Source of the DNA: Dactylorhiza incarnata
Taxonomy: Eukaryota; Streptophyta; Magnoliopsida; Asparagales; Orchidaceae
Direction: 5' to 3'
DNA length: 64,000 bases
Assembly (NCBI GenBank): GCA_033032865.1
Contig: JAWHQI010000328.1
Coordinates: 930,001 to 994,000 of the forward strand
Shown here one piece after another: positions 54,133 through 62,066 of this stretch (position 1 is its first letter; each line of letters opens with the position of its first letter). The position numbers and the translations under genes are program-made. The notes under the pieces are model-generated. The model searched no databases and had not been told where the DNA came from. It saw only the letters and a program-made list of their open reading frames with translations.

Positions 54133-54510
54133 TTTTTCCCTTCTGAGAATGCTAGTCGCCTTTCGGAAGTGAGACGGCTAGTCGCCTTTTCCTTCTGAGA
54201 ATGCTAGTTGCCTTTCGGAAGTGAGTAGGCTAGTCGCCTTTTTCTTCTGAAAATGCTAGTCGCCTTTCGGAAGTGAGAAGGCTAGTCGCCTTTTTCTTCT
54301 GAGAATGCTAGTCGCCTTTCGGAAGTGAGACGGCTAGTCGCCTTTTTCCTTCTGAGAATGCTAGTTGCCTTTCGGAAGTGAGAAGGCTAGTCGCATTTTT
54401 CTTCTGAGAATGCTAGTCGCCTTTCGGAAGTGAGAAGGCTAGTCGCCTTTTTTCTTCTGAGAATGCTAGTCGCCTTTCGGAAGTGAGAAGGCTAGTCGCC
54501 TTTCGGGATG
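54133..54510. repeat. 52-bp tandem array in I 3' LTR
   Basis: About seven units, each with two halves around GCTAGTCGCCTTT, alternating CGGAAGTGAGA and CTTCTGAGAAT. In the 5' LTR it spans about 62381-62825 with one or two more partial units. Confidence 0.88.
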
Positions 54511-54828
54511 ATGAAGATCTTTAAGTCCACGAAGGAGATCTTCAAGCGCCGAAGGAGAATTCCACAAAAGTCTGCAAGGAGCTCTCCCGGGTCCAGAAGT
54601 CAAGGTCCTCTCAAATGAAGCTTTGGGGATCCTTTTATAGCTTTGGCCGGGGGCGACCCGGTAATTTTGTCGTCGGTAGTTTCCATAAATGCTCGGTGGA
54701 CGAATCATATTCTTCGGTTCGGGGCCCTCGGATCGCCATTTTTCGTAAATAACCACCTTGCCCCTCGGGCAGCTCGGGCAGTTCGGGCAGTTTCGTTGGA
54801 GGCGAAAAAGGCGACTGACTGTTCCTGA

Positions 54829-54955
54829 AAACTGAGAAGCCTGAAAGACAAAAAGTGAGAAGCCGGAAAGACAAAAAGTGAGAAGCCGGAAACCCAAAAA
54901 GTGAGAAGCCGGAAACCCAAAAAGTGAGAAGCCGGAAAGACAAAAAGTGAGAAAG
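54829..54955. repeat. 23-bp tandem repeat in I 3' LTR
   Basis: Five units of GTGAGAAGCCGGAAAGACA plus four A, with AGAC/ACCC variants. The 5' LTR has four units at about 63145-63245. Confidence 0.85.
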
Positions 54956-55122
54956 CTTCCTGATCGCGCTCAGAAATGTTCTGAGCGCGTGCTAGCTCCA
55001 AAGTGCTCCAAGTGCGCAACGAACCGCGGGGATGCCTCGGGCGGACGGCGGACGGGGAGTTGCCCCCCAAAGGGGGTACCGGGATCCTTTGGCGAGGAGA
55101 GGGCGTCGGACCGCACCCCGAG

Positions 55123-55455
55123 GAGGGGTGGGCGCGGATTGGCCGCACCCCCAAGGGGGGGTTGCGGATTGGCCGCACCCCCAAGGGGGGGGGGGTGCGG
55201 ATTGGCCGCACCCCCCAAGGGGGCGCAGCTTGGCCGCACCCCCAAGGGGGGATGCGGCTTGGCCGCACCCCAAGGTGGTGCGGCTTGGCCGCACCCCCCA
55301 AGGGGGGATGCGGCTTGGCCGCTCCCCAAGGGGGGTGCGGCTTGGCCGCACCCCAAGGGGGGTGCGGCTTGGCCGCACCCCCTTGGGGGGGGGGGGGGGG
55401 GCGACTGAGCCGCACCCTCCTGGGGGTGCGACTTGGCCGGCCGCACCCCCAAGGG
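55123..55455. repeat. GC-rich palindrome array in I 3' LTR
   Basis: About ten copies of GGTGCGGCTTGGCCGCACC alternating with CCCCAAGGGGG. Both blocks are self-complementary. The 5' LTR has the array at 63415-63795 with longer G and C runs. The long frames that cross it on both strands come from the repeat and are not genes. Confidence 0.92.
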
Positions 55456-55572
55456 CGGTGCGATCAGGGGGTGCAGCCTGCGTGCTACCGTGTTCTTTGA
55501 CCGTCGACCCCTCCTCTCTTTTCTGGGGTTCCCTCTTCAGGTGCGTCCTAAGGCCTTTACGGGTGTACAACA

Positions 55573-55590
55573 TAAGCCCCCCAAACCTTC
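55573..55590 (-). other. Element I polypurine tract
   Basis: Minus-strand AAGGTTTGGGGGGCTTA abuts the 3' LTR start TGTTGTAC. Confidence 0.75.
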
Positions 55591-56761
55591 GGAGTCCGAG
55601 TTCCGGAGCGAGGAGTTCTAAGGTTTTGATTTTTTCTGCGGCGGCTTTTCCCATTGTCGTCTGTGCGGCGCTTTTCTGGTAGGAGCTGATGTCGGAGGGT
55701 GTTGGTTTTACGAGGTCGTTGTGGGCTTGCTGCCCAGCTCTGATATCCGTATGGGCTGAGGGGTTTCTGCAAAATGATAGATTAGCTTGCGCGGTTCTGA
55801 GCCCGCGGCTTTCACACAATAGAAAATTAGTTTGCGCAAGTCTGTGCTTGCGGCTTTTTTGCACGAGTCTGTGCTCGCGGCTTTCTTGCACGAGTCTGTG
55901 CTCGCGGCTTGGCCGGTGAATAGCGGGTGTATTCAAACCGTGGGTGAACGTAAGGGGGGCAGGGCCCTACGTCACCGGGACTCGACGGCGGAGGAGAAGG
56001 TCGAACCTTCAATCGACGCTGGTGCAAAGTCCCCGGGGCAGGGCCCCGAAGTGGCCAGTGAATAGCTGGTGTATTCAAACCGGGGGCGAACGTAAGGGGG
56101 GCAGGCCCCTACGACGCTGGGACTCGACGGCGGAGGAGAAGGGCTAACCTTCAATCGACGGCGGTGCAAAGCCCCCGAGGCAGGGCCTCGAAGTGGCCGG
56201 TGAATAGCTGGTGTATTCAAACCGGGGGCGAACGTAAGGGGGGCAGGCCCCTACGACGCTGGGACTCGACGGCGGAGGAGAAGGGCGAACCTTCAATCGA
56301 CGGCGGTGCAAAGCCCCCGAGGCAGGGCCTCTTTATAAAGTTTTTTCTTAAGTGAGTGTAAGTGTCAAAATATGGTTTTACGGTATGAAATCATTTGGTG
56401 CATAGCTCTATGTAAGGTAAGATAGGTGCACGAGTCTGGGCTCGCGGCTTTTACATAACATGTAATATACGATAGGTGCACGAGTCTGAGCTCGCGGCTT
56501 GTACATAAATTATAAGATAAATTCGCACGAGTCGGAGCTCGCGGCTTGGTACAGAAATTGAAGATAAGTTTGCACGAGCTTGAGCTCGTGGCTTAGTACA
56601 TGGTAGAGGTCCCTGGATCACTGGTAAAAGCGGCGCAGGTTTTGAGCGTTCCAGGTGCGTGGCAAAGTCTTCCCTTCCGCCGTCCTGAGCCTGTATGTTC
56701 CGGGTTTCACGACTGTGGTGACTACGTACGGGCCCTCCTAGGCCGGTGAGAGCTTATCTCC
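55591..56761 (-). other. Non-coding tail of I with tandem repeats
   Basis: Between integrase and the 3' LTR. Three tandem copies of a 142-bp unit start at 55916, 56058 and 56200. Shorter CACGAGTCTGTGCTCGCGGCTT units flank them on both sides (55828-55915 and 56430-56600). No protein is recognised. Confidence 0.8.
55916..56335. repeat. 142-bp tandem repeat, three copies (element I)
   Basis: Units start GTGAATAGC(G/T)GGTGTATTC at 55916, 56058 and 56200. The last is truncated after AGGCAGGGCCT. Confidence 0.92.
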
Positions 56762-57319
56762 TTAGGGGCCTTTACCGGCGGCCTCGATGCTGCGTAAGAC
56801 GAGATCTCCTACGTTGATTGGTCTGGGCTTCACCCTCCTGTCGTAGTTCCGGGCGACACGCATTTGGTAGAGTGCAGCACGGTGAGCAGCGCTGTCTCGA
56901 ACTTCTGGGATTAGATCGAGGTTTTCTCGGAGCAGTCCATCATTCTTGCTGGGGTCGAAGGTTAGTACTCGAGCACTCGGAACGCTGATGTCGACGGAGA
57001 TGATAGCTTCGGTTCCGTAACAGAGGTTATAAGGTGTCTCCCCTGTAGGAGTCATCTCTGTTGTGCGATACGCCCACAACACATTCGAGAGCGCGTCTAC
57101 CCACTGTCCTTCGGCTTCTTCCAAGCGTGTTTTCAGTCCTTTGAGGATGGTGCGGTTTGTGACTTCTACTTGTCCGTTGGTTTGCGGATGTGCCACGGCC
57201 GTGTGACGCAGGTTGATCTTCAGATCCTCGCACATCTTGGTGAAGGACTTCCCAGTGAATTGAGTGTCGTTGTCGGCAATGATCGCAGCCGGGATGCCGA
57301 AGCGGCAGACGATGTTCTT
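56762..57319 (-). pseudogene. Gypsy integrase, C-terminal half (element I)
   Basis: Follows the TAG at 57320-57322 in the same frame. The second catalytic Asp is in ADNDTQF and the catalytic Glu in NGQVEVTNR; AYRTTEMTPTGETPYNL and the C-terminal block NYDRRVKPRPINVGDLVLR follow. The frame ends near 56762. With the first Asp in the upstream frame (QWGIDLLGPLP), the DDE triad is complete. Integrase inserts element cDNA into chromosomes. One stop separates the two halves. Confidence 0.9.
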
Positions 57320-59698
57320 CTAGACGAATTGTTTGGCGTTTTCTTCCGTAATTTTGGCCAGGGGCTCCGCCTCCACCCATTTGGTGAAGTAGTCGATGGC
57401 TAGGATGATGAACTTCCTCTGCCCGGATGCTAGAGGTAGGGGACCGAGGAGGTCGATCCCCCACTGCGCGAATGGCCACGCACTCTGCAGCGTGGAAAGT
57501 GAGACCGGGGGTTGATGAGGCATGTTGGCGTGCAGCTGACAGCTTTTGCGCCTCTGGACAAAGTCGGTCGCGTCCTTCCTCATTGTTGTCCAATAGAAGC
57601 CTTGACGCAGTATTTTTCGCGCTAATGCCTTCCCGCCTAGGTGCTCTCCGCAGACTCCTCCGTATACTTTCCTGAGGGCGTAGTCCGCCTCGCCCGCTGG
57701 CAGGCATTTTAGATATGGTCCTAAGAATGCCCGTTTGTAAAGCTCCCCGTCTATAATGGTGAACGATGCTGCCCGCATTCGTAGCCTTCGCGCCTCTAGG
57801 CGATCTTCGGGAAGGTGCCCTTGCTCGAGGTAAGCTCGCAATGGGGTCATCCAGGATGACTCTTCCTGGTGGATGGCTGCGATTTCCAATGGCCCTTGAA
57901 TGCTTGGGATCACGACTTCTTCGATTCGGCGTCTTTGAGACTGGTAGCTGGAGGGTGAGGTGGCGAGCTTGGATAGAGCATCCGCCCTGGAATTCTGCTC
58001 TCGGGGGATGTGTAGAATCTGATACGATGAGATCTTCTGGAGAAGTGATTTCGCGAATGCGAGGTACTTTGCCATATGTTCGCTCTTAGCCTCGTAATCT
58101 CCTTCAACCTGTGAGACCACGAGTTGGGAGTCTGTATAGATCGTTAGGTTCTCGGCTTTGCAGTCGATGGCGAGCCGGAGACCGGCGATCAGTGCTTCGT
58201 ATTCCGCGATGTTATTTATTGCGGGGAACTTTAGCCGGAGTCCGTAATCCAGGGTGATCTCTTCGGGGCTTATGAGGAGCAATCCTGCTCCGGCCCCTTC
58301 AGCTCCAGAGGCGTCGTCGACATAGAGGGTCCAACGGGGGCTGGTGGTGTCTTTGATGAGGGTTGTTTCTGGCGGGATGGTGTACTCCACCACGAAGTCG
58401 GCGAGCACCTGTGACTTGATGTCGGGCCGAGGCAGGAATTGGATGTCGAACTCGCCGAGTTCTACGGCCCACTTTACAAGTCTCCCCGAGACTTCCGGCT
58501 TCTGGAGGATTGCCCGCAATGGGAGTTGCGTCAATACCTTGACTGCATGAGCCTGAAAGTAGAGTCTAAGTTTTCTAGCTGAGAAAACAAGAGCCGAGGC
58601 TGTCTTGTTTGCTGCCGGATATCTGGTTTCAGTGTCGGTGAGGACTTTGCTGAGGTAGTAGATCGGTCGCTGCACCCCTCCTTCGTCTTTCACGAGCACT
58701 GAGCTAAGAGTCGTAGGCGACACGACCAGGTACAAGAACAGAGTTTCCCCGGGGGTGGGCTTTGACAGAAGCGGTGGCGAAGCCAGGTACTGTTTGAGAA
58801 GCTCGAAGGCCACTTGGCACTCGTCCGTCCACTGGAAACCTGAATGGCGCGCTCCCCGAAGGATTTTGAAGAAGGGGAGGTACTTGTATCCCGTTCGTGA
58901 TAGGAAACGGGACAAAGCAGCGATCCTCCTGTTTAGGCGTTGTACTTCCTTAATTGAGCGAGGTGGCGACATATCCTCCAACGCCTTGATCTTCTCGGGG
59001 TTGGCCTCAATTCCCCGATGGGTTACCATGAAACCTAGAAACTTCCCCGCCGTCACACCAAACGCACACTTGCTGGGATTGAGCCGCATCTGGAAGCGAC
59101 GGAGAAGCCGGAAGCACTTTTCCAAGTCTTCCAAGTGGTCGCGCCGGTGGACGCTCTTTACTAGCATATCGTCCACGTAAACCTCCATCATTTCTCCGAT
59201 GAGGTCCTTGAAGACCTTGTTCATCAGCCTTTGGTAGGTGGCTCCGACATTTTTAAGGCCGAAAGGCATCACCTTGTAGCAGTAGACTCCCCGGTCGGTA
59301 CGGAAGGCAGTATGTTCTTCGTCTGCGGGGTTCATCCTTATCTGGTTGTAACCTGAATAAGCATCCATGAAGCTGAGCAGCTCATGGCCTGCCGTAGCAT
59401 CGACGAGCTGGTCAATCCTTGGGAGGGGGAAGCTGTCCTTCGGGCACGCTTGGTTCAGATTGCTATAGTCGACGCACATCCGCCACTTTCCCGAGGCCTT
59501 CTTCACCATGACTACGTTGGCGAGCCATGTGGGGTATTCTGCTTCGCGTATGAATCGTGCCTCTAGGAGCTTAGCTACCTCCTCCTCGATCGCCTTTAAA
59601 CGCTCGGGGGCAAAGTTCCTCTTCTTTTGAATCACGGGTCTGCAGGCGGGGTTGATGTTTAGCGAGTGATAGATAACATTAGGATCTACCCCGGGCAT
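57320..59698 (-). CDS. Gypsy RT, RNase H and integrase N-terminus (element I)
   Basis: 792 codons. RT: LANVVMVKKASGKWRMCVDY, LNQACPKDSFPLPRIDQLVD, FMDAYSGYNQIRM, MPFGLKNVGATYQ and catalytic YVDD in EVYVDDMLVKS, then LRRFQMRLNPSKC. A Gypsy-type RNase H and connection follow (LYLVVSPTTLSSVLV, PIYYLSKVL). A second, additional RNase H reads LYVDDASGAEGAGAGLLL and YTDSQLVVSQV, as in Tat-lineage elements. The integrase zinc-finger block HLGGKALARKILRQGFYW ends in RRKSCQLH. In that finger the usual first His is Tyr and the usual first Cys is Arg, so the zinc site is probably lost. The first catalytic Asp is in QWGIDLLGPL. The frame continues upstream into protease through a stop at 59789. Confidence 0.93.
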   Translation of the reverse strand: MPGVDPNVIYHSLNINPACRPVIQKKRNFAPERLKAIEEEVAKLLEARFIREAEYPTWLANVVMVKKASGKWRMCVDYSNLNQACPKDSFPLPRIDQLVDATAGHELLSFMDAYSGYNQIRMNPADEEHTAFRTDRGVYCYKVMPFGLKNVGATYQRLMNKVFKDLIGEMMEVYVDDMLVKSVHRRDHLEDLEKCFRLLRRFQMRLNPSKCAFGVTAGKFLGFMVTHRGIEANPEKIKALEDMSPPRSIKEVQRLNRRIAALSRFLSRTGYKYLPFFKILRGARHSGFQWTDECQVAFELLKQYLASPPLLSKPTPGETLFLYLVVSPTTLSSVLVKDEGGVQRPIYYLSKVLTDTETRYPAANKTASALVFSARKLRLYFQAHAVKVLTQLPLRAILQKPEVSGRLVKWAVELGEFDIQFLPRPDIKSQVLADFVVEYTIPPETTLIKDTTSPRWTLYVDDASGAEGAGAGLLLISPEEITLDYGLRLKFPAINNIAEYEALIAGLRLAIDCKAENLTIYTDSQLVVSQVEGDYEAKSEHMAKYLAFAKSLLQKISSYQILHIPREQNSRADALSKLATSPSSYQSQRRRIEEVVIPSIQGPLEIAAIHQEESSWMTPLRAYLEQGHLPEDRLEARRLRMRAASFTIIDGELYKRAFLGPYLKCLPAGEADYALRKVYGGVCGEHLGGKALARKILRQGFYWTTMRKDATDFVQRRKSCQLHANMPHQPPVSLSTLQSAWPFAQWGIDLLGPLPLASGQRKFIILAIDYFTKWVEAEPLAKITEENAKQFV

Positions 59699-59788
59699 GT
59701 ATTCCGGGCTCCAAGCGAAAATGTCCTCGTTCTCCTGCAGGAAGGTGGTGAACGTTTCTCGCTCTTTTTGTGTTAAGAGTGACCCGAC

Positions 59789-60370
59789 CTAAACAGTTCG
59801 AGTCGGGTCTCGTCGGGAGAGTGGTATTTCTACCAGCCCTTCAACGGGCGCTCCTCGTTGCAAAGTAGCCTCATCTCGCAGGTCGAAGTTATTGATGTTG
59901 AGAGCGGTTGCCCTTGCTGGTTGGGCCTGCTTCAGGTAGCAGGTCCTGGCTGCCTCTTGGTCTCCTCTTACTACTCCTATTCCTGCGGCAGTAGGGAACT
60001 TCATAGCTAGGTGTGGAATGGAAGGGATTGCCCCAAAGATCGACTGGAGCGGTCTCCCGAAGATGGCATTATAGGCGGAGGTGGACTCTACCACCATGAA
60101 CTGGATGTTGTGCGTTGACTGTCTTGGAAATTCGCCCAATGTGACTGGGAGAATGATCATGCCTTGCACCGGGACAGGTCTGTTGTCGAAGCCGTAGACG
60201 GGCCCGGCTGCAGGACTAAGCTGGTCTTTTGTGAGCTTCATACTTTGCAAAGTGGAGAGAAATAAGACATCGACCGAGCTTCCATTGTCGACCAGTATTC
60301 TCTTCACCTTGAAGCAGGGATCCCCGATCCCTGCGCTGATCACGAGTGGATCCTGGTGCGGAAGCCGCAA
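59789..60370 (-). CDS. Gypsy aspartic protease (element I)
   Basis: 193 codons in the same frame as gag and RT. Active-site motif ILVDNGSSVDVLF, then PVYGFDNRPVPVQG, PVTLGEFP and the second block TSAYNAIFGRPL. A stop TAG at 59789-59791 separates it from the RT segment and a TAA at 60374-60376 separates it from gag. Cleaves the gag-pol polyprotein. DNGSS in place of DTGSS is common in plant Gypsy proteases. Active-site residues are present. Confidence 0.9.
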   Translation of the reverse strand: MRLPHQDPLVISAGIGDPCFKVKRILVDNGSSVDVLFLSTLQSMKLTKDQLSPAAGPVYGFDNRPVPVQGMIILPVTLGEFPRQSTHNIQFMVVESTSAYNAIFGRPLQSIFGAIPSIPHLAMKFPTAAGIGVVRGDQEAARTCYLKQAQPARATALNINNFDLRDEATLQRGAPVEGLVEIPLSRRDPTRTV

Positions 60371-60373
60371 CCC

Positions 60374-60901
60374 TTACAAGTCCTCATCTCTGAAAGCTAT
60401 CGTAATATCTTGCTTGAGTTTTTTGTCTTCGTGGTCTCTTACGGGCTGGGCAATTGAGAGGATCTGTGATGCTGAGACGGGGGGTCCGGCGATCGTCTCG
60501 ATTTCTCCTACCATCGGCCTTCCTCCCCCCGCGCCTCGGGGGGCGGGGGGCTGCTCCCCTACATCCCTAGGCTGCTGGGGCTGATTGGTAATCTGGCCTT
60601 GTAGGAATCTTCCCAGGAGTCCCTGGCGGATGAGGCGCTCGATTTCGTCTTTGAGTCTGGTGCACTCCTCAGTGGTATGCCCGGTTCCCCGATGAAACTC
60701 GCAGTACCTGGACTGGTCGCCCCTTGGATTTGGCGGGGGTATCCTGGGCATGCGGAGCTCGGGGTTGTTCTGTATGGCGTAGAGAACATTCGTTCTGGTG
60801 GTGTTCAACGGGGTGTAGGTCCTGGGTGGCTGTGGTCCCAGATCCCTCTGGTGGTTACGCCGACGTTCATCGCCGCGATGCTCCTCGCCGCGACGTTCTT
60901 C
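60374..60901 (-). pseudogene. Gypsy gag C-terminal part with zinc-knuckle-like motif (element I)
   Basis: Continues gag after the TGA at 60902-60904. It has YCEFHRGTGHTTEECTRLK (Cys, His, His, Cys spacing of the plant Gypsy nucleocapsid) followed by LIRQGLLGRFLQG, then a Pro/Gly-rich linker. It ends at TAA 60374-60376, in phase with the protease. It binds genomic RNA in the particle. Confidence 0.85.
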
Positions 60902-62011
60902 TCATTCGCGAGGGGCTTGATCTGATCCCCTCTCCCTTCCCTGGCTTCCTTCGAATTGCCGACGGTGTGCTTCGATAGCCTCATCTGCAGCTATCTGTGC
61001 TTCAACCCGATGAATGAGGTCGGGATAACTTGGTATGATTTCTCTCATAAGAGCCGAGTAGAAGCCACTTGGGCGGAGTCCTCCCAGGAAAACTCCTCGC
61101 AGGAGCTTGGGGTCGACTCCTGGGATCTGTCGAGCCTCGGTAGTGAAGCGTCGGAAGAAATCTTTGAGTGTCTCTCCATCGTTCTGGCAGATTCCTGAGA
61201 GGTGGGAGGGATCCCGGACAATTCGGCGGTTGGCAATGAACTGATCCACGAACTGCTGCACCATTTCTGTGAAGTTGTTGATGGCCCCATTCCGCAGGGA
61301 ATGGAACCAAGTGCGCGTTTGTCCCTTCAAGGTTGCTGGGAACACTTGGCAGAGGAGCTGATCAGGAGCGCTGTAAATCCTTATGACGGTGGTGAAGTGA
61401 TTGACGTGTTCCAGTGGATCGTCCGTCCCGTCGAACGTCTCGATGTTGGGAAGCTTGAAGCCATTAGGAATTGGATGGGCTAAGACTTGAGGTGATAGCG
61501 GGGAGCCATGATGCGTGGGACGGCGGGCGAGAGCGGTGCGTCGTCCTGCTTGGGCATACTCTTCATCTATCATGTTGCGTATCTCTTCCCGCGTAGCTCT
61601 TTCCACTGCTTGCTTAGGGGCAGCTCTTCCGTGGTGGTGACGGCGGTGATCAGCTTCTGGGCCTCCAGCTGGTGGGCCAAGGTGAGCGGTACTTGCCGCA
61701 TTGGAGAATCCTTCTGAAGCTTCATCTTCTTGGACAGCCTCCCCGTTCGGGGCATGATTCAGAGCCGGGGGCGGCAGTGCGTTCAAAGCCGGCGGTTGGT
61801 TCAGAACTTGAGGAGCCCCAAGATTCCTCACGAGCGCCAACATCTCAGCTTGATGTTCTTCGATCTGCTGCATGCGCACCTCCAAACCTGCTGCAGGTGT
61901 ATGCAGCGCCTCCTCCGCGGGAGGTGCATTGATAAGTGAGTGGGAGGGAGCTGGGTCGACGCGTCCTTCCGGCATCGATCCTTCAGTAACGCGAGCACTC
62001 TTTCTTGCCAT
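60902..62011 (-). CDS. Gypsy gag, capsid part (element I)
   Basis: 369 codons from ATG 62011, about 37 nt after the PBS. An Ala/Pro/Arg-rich N-terminus with a short coiled coil (LEVRMQQIEEHQAEMLALV) precedes the retrotransposon gag domain from about residue 180: PNIETFDGTDDPLEHVNHF, LCQVFPATLKGQTRTWFHSL, FTEMVQQFVDQF and LKDFFRRFTTEARQI. These are the conserved blocks of plant Gypsy gag, which assembles the particle. It ends at TGA 60902-60904, which by its context looks like a CGA-to-TGA change, as the frame goes on in the same phase. Confidence 0.92.
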   Translation of the reverse strand: MARKSARVTEGSMPEGRVDPAPSHSLINAPPAEEALHTPAAGLEVRMQQIEEHQAEMLALVRNLGAPQVLNQPPALNALPPPALNHAPNGEAVQEDEASEGFSNAASTAHLGPPAGGPEADHRRHHHGRAAPKQAVERATREEIRNMIDEEYAQAGRRTALARRPTHHGSPLSPQVLAHPIPNGFKLPNIETFDGTDDPLEHVNHFTTVIRIYSAPDQLLCQVFPATLKGQTRTWFHSLRNGAINNFTEMVQQFVDQFIANRRIVRDPSHLSGICQNDGETLKDFFRRFTTEARQIPGVDPKLLRGVFLGGLRPSGFYSALMREIIPSYPDLIHRVEAQIAADEAIEAHRRQFEGSQGRERGSDQAPRE

Positions 62012-62047
62012 AGCAGTTTGCTCTGGAAGAGTTTTTCGGGAAAGTTT

Positions 62048-62065
62048 CCCACAGACGGCGCCAAA
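62048..62065 (-). other. Element I primer-binding site
   Basis: Minus-strand TTTGGCGCCGTCTGTGGG one base after the LTR end. This sequence follows the 5' LTR in many plant Tat-type elements. I do not assign the tRNA. Confidence 0.8.
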
Positions 62066-62066
62066 C

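Larger units (their letters stand above)
53825..55572 (-). repeat. Element I 3' LTR
   Basis: 1748 bp; minus strand TGTTGTACACCCG to CATTCCGCAACA. It holds a 52-bp tandem array (54133-54510), 23-bp repeats (54829-54955) and a GC-rich palindrome array (55123-55455). The minus-strand TATAAAAG is at 54632-54639. Confidence 0.92.

Noticed and set aside
54947..55682. Several overlapping frames of 150-236 codons around the GC-rich array of I
   Set aside because: Present on both strands in several phases because the repeat unit length lacks stops; low complexity and not shared as protein with the other LTR.
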